Positions 59,560 to 64,000 of a stretch of 64,000 nt of DNA are shown here, piece by piece. Under the pieces are notes generated by a model, which was not told the origin of the DNA, searched no databases, and was given only the letters and a program-made list of their open reading frames with translations. The stretch is from positions 301,822-365,821 of the forward strand of contig CAVSLM010000011.1 of assembly GCA_963728895.1 (NCBI GenBank), written 5' to 3'. The DNA comes from CAVSLM01 sp963728895 (GTDB lineage: Bacteria > Pseudomonadota > Gammaproteobacteria > JBBQDK01). Numbering within the stretch: position 1 is the stretch's first letter; each line of letters begins with the position of its first letter. A program made the position numbers and the translations under genes.

Positions 59560-60909
59560 ATGTCCACTACCGGCTCTGCAACCCTCGGCGCCCTGGGCGG
59601 GCTCGGGCGGCTCACGGAGCTGCGTGCCCGCCTGCTGTTTCTGCTCGGCGCGCTGGTGGTGTTCCGCATCGGGGCGCACATCCCGGTGCCGGGCATCGAC
59701 CCGCATGCGCTGGCGCGGCTGTTCGAGCAGCAGGGCGGCACTATCCTGGACATGTTCAACATGTTTTCCGGCGGCGCCCTGAAGCGTCTGACCCTGTTTG
59801 CCCTGGGCATCATGCCCTATATCTCGGCATCGATCATCATGCAGCTCATGACGGTGGTGATCCCGACTCTTGAGCAGCTCAAGAAGGAAGGCGAGGCGGG
59901 TCGGCGCAAGATCACCCAGTACACGCGCTACGGCACGGTCGGGCTTGCCACCTTCCAGGCCATCGGCGTGGCGATCGCCCTGCAGAGCCAGCACGTGGGC
60001 GGCGCCCCGGTGGTGGTGCACCCCGGTATCGGCTTCGTGTTCACGGCGGCGGTGAGTCTGGTCACCGGAACCATGTTCCTGATGTGGCTGGGCGAGCAGG
60101 TGACCGAGCGCGGCATCGGCAACGGCATCTCCATGATCATTTTCGCCGGTATCGTGGCAGGGCTCCCGGCCGCCATCGGCGGCACCCTGGAGCTGGCACG
60201 CACCGGCGAGATGCACTCGCTGACCATCCTGGCGCTGTTCGCCGTTGCCGTCGCCGTGACCGCCTTCGTGGTGTTCGTGGAGCGCGGGCAACGGCGCATC
60301 ACCGTCAACTACGCCAAGCGCCAGCAGGGGCGCCGGATGTATGCCGCCCAGTCGAGCCACCTGCCGCTCAAGCTCAACATGTCGGGCGTGATTCCGCCGA
60401 TCTTCGCCTCCAGCATCATCCTGTTCCCGGCGACGCTCGGCAGCTGGTTCGGCAGCGCCGAAGGCATGAGCTGGCTGCGCGACATTTCACAGGCGCTGTC
60501 GCCGGGCCAGCCGCTGTACGTACTGCTGTATGCCATCGCCATCATCTTCTTCTGCTTCTTCTACACGGCGCTGGTGTTCAATTCCAAGGAGACGGCGGAC
60601 AACCTGAAGAAGTCCGGGGCGTTCATCCCCGGCATCCGGCCGGGCGAGCAGACCGCCCATTACATCGACGGGGTGTTGACGCGTCTCACGCTCGCCGGCG
60701 CCATCTACATCACCGCCGTGTGTCTGCTGCCGGAATTCCTGATCGTCAACTGGCACGTTCCGTTTTATTTCGGCGGGACCTCGCTGTTGATCATCGTGGT
60801 GGTGGTGATGGATTTCATGGCCCAGGTGCAGGCCCACCTGATGTCGCATCAGTACGGCAGTCTGCTCAAGAAGGCCAATCTGAAGGGCAGGGGCGGCGTG
60901 ATGCGCTGA
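59560..60909 (+). CDS. secY: Preprotein translocase subunit SecY
   Basis: 449 residues, ten membrane helices (E. coli 443). FRIGAHIPVPGIDPHALARL, the pore-side TM2a region GGALKRLTLFALGIMPYISA, and the cytoplasmic loop ERGQRRITVNYAKRQQGRRM. Forms the Sec channel with SecE (33563). ATG 59560 with GAGCAGG upstream. Confidence 0.98.
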   Translation: MSTTGSATLGALGGLGRLTELRARLLFLLGALVVFRIGAHIPVPGIDPHALARLFEQQGGTILDMFNMFSGGALKRLTLFALGIMPYISASIIMQLMTVVIPTLEQLKKEGEAGRRKITQYTRYGTVGLATFQAIGVAIALQSQHVGGAPVVVHPGIGFVFTAAVSLVTGTMFLMWLGEQVTERGIGNGISMIIFAGIVAGLPAAIGGTLELARTGEMHSLTILALFAVAVAVTAFVVFVERGQRRITVNYAKRQQGRRMYAAQSSHLPLKLNMSGVIPPIFASSIILFPATLGSWFGSAEGMSWLRDISQALSPGQPLYVLLYAIAIIFFCFFYTALVFNSKETADNLKKSGAFIPGIRPGEQTAHYIDGVLTRLTLAGAIYITAVCLLPEFLIVNWHVPFYFGGTSLLIIVVVVMDFMAQVQAHLMSHQYGSLLKKANLKGRGGVMR

Positions 60910-60934
60910 GGCGCCATCTGCGTGGAGAGCTGAA

Positions 60935-61048
60935 ATGAAAGTACGTGCATCCGTCAAGAAGATCTGCCGCAACTGCAAGATCATCCGCCGCCGCGGTGTG
61001 GTTCGGGTGATCTGCTCCGACGCCCGGCACAAGCAGCGCCAGGGGTGA
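60935..61048 (+). CDS. rpmJ: Large ribosomal subunit protein bL36 (zinc-binding type)
   Basis: 37 residues, beginning MKVRASVKKICRNCKIIRRR. Zinc ligands Cys11, Cys14, Cys27 and His32 are present (C+ form). GGAGAG lies before the ATG. Usual position between secY and rpsM. Confidence 0.97.
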   Translation: MKVRASVKKICRNCKIIRRRGVVRVICSDARHKQRQG

Positions 61049-61066
61049 CGGCGCATGACCTGCCCG

Positions 61067-61095
61067 TTGATCGGCAGTCGGTCATACGCTAAACT
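61067..61095 (+). promoter_or_regulatory. Sigma70 promoter of the alpha operon
   Basis: TTGATC (61067-61072), 17-nt spacer, TAAACT (61090-61095). Start predicted near 61102, leaving a ~45-nt leader before rpsM, shorter than the E. coli S4-binding pseudoknot leader. Confidence 0.7.
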
Positions 61096-61146
61096 TTCGC
61101 ATTTTCTGCGCCTTTCGGGGTACCGGCTGGAGGGGAGAACGTTCGC

Positions 61147-61503
61147 ATGGCGCGTATTGCAGGCATCAACATCCCGCTACAGAAGCATGCGGTCATCGCC
61201 CTGACGGCGATCTACGGCATCGGCCGCTCGCGCGCGCAGGAGATCTGCGAGGCTGCCGGCGTCAAGCCCGATACCAAGGTCAAGGATCTCACCGAGCCCG
61301 AAGTGGAGGCGTTGCGCGTCCAGGTCGGCAAGTGCACGGTGGAAGGTGATCTGCGCCGCGAAGTCTCCATGAACATCAAGCGCCTCATGGACCTCGGCGC
61401 CTACCGCGGCCTGCGCCACCGCCGCGGTCTGCCGGTGCGCGGTCAGCGCACGCGCACCAACGCCCGGACCCGCAAGGGACCGCGCAAGGCGATACGCAAG
61501 TAA
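61147..61503 (+). CDS. rpsM: Small ribosomal subunit protein uS13
   Basis: 118 residues. ARIAGINIPLQKHAVIALTA and the basic tail RGQRTRTNARTRKGPRKAIR touching tRNA. First gene of the alpha operon rpsM-rpsK-rpsD-rpoA-rplQ. Confidence 0.98.
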   Translation: MARIAGINIPLQKHAVIALTAIYGIGRSRAQEICEAAGVKPDTKVKDLTEPEVEALRVQVGKCTVEGDLRREVSMNIKRLMDLGAYRGLRHRRGLPVRGQRTRTNARTRKGPRKAIRK

Positions 61504-61560
61504 TTCCTCCTACAACCGGTCGAGCGGCGCGCCCGCAAGACGGATCAGGAACAAGACTAC

Positions 61561-61950
61561 ATGGCAAAGGCAAGTACGCGCACCCGCAAGAAGGTCAAGA
61601 AGAATGTCGTGGACGGCGTCGTCCACATCCACGCCTCCTTCAACAACACCATCATCACCATCACCGACCGCCAGGGCAACGCGCTGGCATGGGCGACCGC
61701 CGGTGCCTCGGGCTTTCGCGGCTCGCGCAAGAGCACGCCCTTCGCCGCGCAGGTGGCCGCCGAGAAGGCGGGCGCCGTGGTGCGCGAGTTCGGCATGAAG
61801 AACATGGAGGTGATGGTCAAGGGACCGGGGCCGGGGCGGGAGTCGGCCGTGCGGGCGCTGAATGCCGCCGGGTTCAAGATCACCAACATCACGGACGTGA
61901 CCCCCATCCCGCACAACGGGTGTCGTCCGCCGAAGAAGCGGCGTGTTTAG
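61561..61950 (+). CDS. rpsK: Small ribosomal subunit protein uS11
   Basis: 129 residues. VVDGVVHIHASFNNTIITIT and the C-terminal ITNITDVTPIPHNGCRPPKK with the Asn-Gly that forms isoaspartate in E. coli. 57 nt after rpsM. Confidence 0.98.
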   Translation: MAKASTRTRKKVKKNVVDGVVHIHASFNNTIITITDRQGNALAWATAGASGFRGSRKSTPFAAQVAAEKAGAVVREFGMKNMEVMVKGPGPGRESAVRALNAAGFKITNITDVTPIPHNGCRPPKKRRV

Positions 61951-61964
61951 GTTGGAGGTCGGAC

Positions 61965-62591
61965 GTGGCTAAGTATACGGGTGCCAAGTGTCGCCAGTGC
62001 CGCCGTGAGGGCGGCAAGCTGTTTCTCAAGGGCGAGAAGTGCTTCACCAGCAAGTGTCCGGTGGAGAACCGCGGCTTCCCGCCCGGCCAGCACGGGCAGC
62101 GTCGCTCGCGTCTGTCCGACTACGCCGCCCAGCTGCGCGAGAAGCAGAAGCTGCGCCGCATCTACGGCATACTCGAGGCGCAGTTCCGCAACTACTACCA
62201 GGCCGCTTCGCAGCGCAAGGGCGCCACGGGTGATGCCCTGCTGCAGCTGCTGGAAAGCCGCCTGGACAACGTGGTCTACCGCATGGGCTTTGGCGCATCT
62301 CGCAGCGAGGCACGCCAGCTGGTGCGGCACAACGCCATCACCGTCAATGGCAATCGGGTGAACATCCCCTCCTTTCAGGTGCAGCCCAGCGACGTGGTCG
62401 CGGTCAACGAGACGAGCCGGCCGCAGCTGCGCATCCAGGCTGCCCTGGAGGTCGCCCAGCAGCGCGGCTTCTCCGACTGGATCGAGGTCGACGTGGGCAA
62501 GATGAGCGGGGTGTTCAAGACCCGTCCGGAGCGCAGCGAGCTGCCGCCTGAGATCAATGAGCACCTGGTGGTGGAGTTGTACTCCAAGTAA
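61965..62591 (+). CDS. rpsD: Small ribosomal subunit protein uS4 with zinc-binding N-terminus
   Basis: 208 residues. GTG start at 61965, TTGGAGG upstream. The N-terminus has Cys9, Cys12, Cys26 and Cys31 (CX2CX13CX4C), the same spacing as the zinc-binding S4 of Thermus; E. coli S4 lacks it. The body (LREKQKLRRIYGILEAQFRN, LDNVVYRMGFGASRSEARQL) is normal, and ends NEHLVVELYSK. Assembly initiator; in E. coli it represses the alpha operon. Confidence 0.97.
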   Translation: MAKYTGAKCRQCRREGGKLFLKGEKCFTSKCPVENRGFPPGQHGQRRSRLSDYAAQLREKQKLRRIYGILEAQFRNYYQAASQRKGATGDALLQLLESRLDNVVYRMGFGASRSEARQLVRHNAITVNGNRVNIPSFQVQPSDVVAVNETSRPQLRIQAALEVAQQRGFSDWIEVDVGKMSGVFKTRPERSELPPEINEHLVVELYSK

Positions 62592-62604
62592 CCGAGGATT
62601 TTTT

Positions 62605-63606
62605 ATGGTGGGTCACGTCAACGAGTTTCTGAAGCCGCGCGTGGTGGACGTGCAGGTCCTGACGGACAAGCGTGCGCGGATCACGCTGGAGCCGCTGGAA
62701 CGTGGCTTCGGACACACGCTGGGCAACGCCCTGCGTCGCATCCTGCTCTCTTCCATGCCGGGCAGTGCCGTGGTCGAGGCCGAAATCGAAGGCGTGCTGC
62801 ACGAGTACACCAGCATCGAGGGCGTGCAGGAGGATGTGATCGATATCCTGCTGAACCTCAAGGATCTGGCGATCCGCATGCATACCCGCGACGAAACCAC
62901 GCTGCACCTGCGCAAGAAGGGCCCGGGTCCGGTCACGGCGCGCGACATCACGCTCGATCACGACGTCGACATCGTCAATCCCGACCTGGTCATCGCCAAC
63001 CTCACCAAGGCCGGAGAGCTCAACATGTCGTTGCGGGTGGTGAAGGGTCGCGGCTACGAGCCCGCCACGGTGCGCATACCGATAGAAGGCGAGGACCGCC
63101 CCATCGGTCGATTGCAGCTCGACGCCACGTTCACCCCGGTGCGCCGCGTCACCTACAACGTCGAGAGCGCTCGCGTGGAGCAGCGCACCAACCTCGACAA
63201 GCTGGTGATCGACATCGAGACCAACGGCACGCTGGAAGCCGAGGAGGCGATCCGCCGCGCCGCGAACATTCTGCAGGACCAGCTGTCGGTGTTCGTCGAC
63301 CTGCAGGGCAAGGAAGTGAGCAAGCCCGAGGTGCGCGAGAGCGAGATCGATCCCATCCTGCTGCGCCCGGTCGACGACCTGGAGCTGACGGTGCGCTCGG
63401 CCAACTGCCTCAAGGCAGAGAGCATCTACTACATCGGCGATCTCATCCAGCGTACCGAGGTCGAGTTGCTGAAGACACCGAATCTCGGAAAGAAGTCGCT
63501 TACCGAGATCAAGGACGTGCTGGCCTCCCATGGGCTGTCGCTGGGCATGCGCCTGGAGAACTGGCCGCCGCCGGGACTGAAGGACAAGGAAAAGGTCTCC
63601 GCCTGA
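62605..63606 (+). CDS. rpoA: RNA polymerase alpha subunit
   Basis: 333 residues. N-terminal assembly domain (LEPLERGFGHTLGNALRRIL), flexible linker near 235-250, C-terminal domain binding UP elements (LKAESIYYIGDLIQRTEVEL, then PNLGKKSLTEIKDVLASHGL). ATG 62605; the longer frame from 62557 overlaps rpsD and is not used. Confidence 0.98.
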   Translation: MVGHVNEFLKPRVVDVQVLTDKRARITLEPLERGFGHTLGNALRRILLSSMPGSAVVEAEIEGVLHEYTSIEGVQEDVIDILLNLKDLAIRMHTRDETTLHLRKKGPGPVTARDITLDHDVDIVNPDLVIANLTKAGELNMSLRVVKGRGYEPATVRIPIEGEDRPIGRLQLDATFTPVRRVTYNVESARVEQRTNLDKLVIDIETNGTLEAEEAIRRAANILQDQLSVFVDLQGKEVSKPEVRESEIDPILLRPVDDLELTVRSANCLKAESIYYIGDLIQRTEVELLKTPNLGKKSLTEIKDVLASHGLSLGMRLENWPPPGLKDKEKVSA

Positions 63607-63630
63607 GCACCGACCCGAGGAAGAACCACG

Positions 63631-64000
63631 ATGCGTCATCGCAACATCGGAAGACAGCTCAGCCGCGACAGCAGTCATCGCAAGGCCACCCTGCAGAGCC
63701 TTGCCACCGCGCTGCTGCGCCACGAGCGCATCCGCACCACGCTGCCCAAGGCCAAGGAGCTGCGCCGCGTGGCCGAGCCGCTCATCACCCTGGCGAAGAA
63801 CGACACCGTCGCCAAGCGCCGCCTGGCGTTCGCGCGGCTGCGCGACCGCGAAATCGTGACCAAGCTGTTCAACGAGCTCGGCCCGCGCTACAAGGAACGC
63901 CCCGGCGGTTACCTGCGCATCCTGAAGCACGGCTTCCGCCACGGCGACAGCGCGCCCATGGCGCTGGTCGAGCTGGTGGACCGTCCCGAGCCCGCAGCGG
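63631..64000 (+). CDS. rplQ: Large ribosomal subunit protein bL17, cut by window end
   Basis: 123 codons visible: MRHRNIGRQLSRDSSHRKAT, then LRHERIRTTLPKAKELRRVA and GGYLRILKHGFRHGDSAPMA. Family length is ~125-130, so only a few residues are missing. Last gene of the alpha operon. Confidence 0.97.
   Translation, partial: MRHRNIGRQLSRDSSHRKATLQSLATALLRHERIRTTLPKAKELRRVAEPLITLAKNDTVAKRRLAFARLRDREIVTKLFNELGPRYKERPGGYLRILKHGFRHGDSAPMALVELVDRPEPAA

Overview
The window is high-GC DNA (mostly C- or G-ending codons) from a gammaproteobacterium. The layout tRNA-Tyr/Gly/Thr, tuf, tRNA-Trp, secE, nusG, rplKAJL, rpoBC, then the str, S10, spc and alpha gene series, matches the order known from E. coli and relatives. 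Hopanoid genes and a squalene synthase of the Methylococcus/eukaryote type suggest a free-living chemolithotroph, phototroph or methanotroph-like lineage (Chromatiales/Acidiferrobacterales-like is my guess; the sequence alone does not fix it).

Layout. 1-1503 (minus): end-truncated RND efflux permease and its lipoprotein adaptor. 1504-2580: about 1 kb in which I recognise no gene. 2581-5376 (minus): a 40-residue DUF3149 membrane peptide and glycogen phosphorylase. 5696-9342: small conserved proteins, a secreted Gln/Ser/Gly-rich protein with two peptidoglycan-binding domains, and a DUF488 protein. 9375-12359 (minus): M1-like metallopeptidase and acetate transporter SatP. 12492-18462 (minus): dxs, squalene synthase, squalene-hopene cyclase and hpnA, translationally coupled. 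These diverge from ispH and hpnH (19037-21324, plus), so MEP-pathway supply and hopanoid synthesis lie in one divergent locus. 21418-22640: two unrecognised proteins. 23096-31458: a seven-gene MoxR/DUF58/DUF4381/BatA/BatB/BatC/BatD operon. 31548-64000: tRNAs and the large transcription-translation block, ending inside rplQ.

Regulation visible in the sequence includes sigma70-type promoters, all with 17-nt spacing, before the tRNA-tuf unit, before rpsL and before rpsM. The rpsL promoter is followed within about 10 nt by a near-ideal intrinsic terminator, which suggests attenuation of the str operon. A hairpin lies between rplL and rpoB where an attenuator is expected.

Two things stand out. 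First, a small non-autonomous repeat family (ends resembling TAGCCCGGAAATCTCACC) occurs at four sites; the full 254-bp copy lies exactly at the S10/spc operon boundary between rpsQ and rplN. Second, single-base indels interrupt several genes. rpoC and rpsG, both essential, each carry an extra G in a GGG run, and the squalene synthase and squalene-hopene cyclase genes together carry four. Because rpoC and rpsG cannot be dead, I read these as consensus sequence errors and treat the genes as functional.
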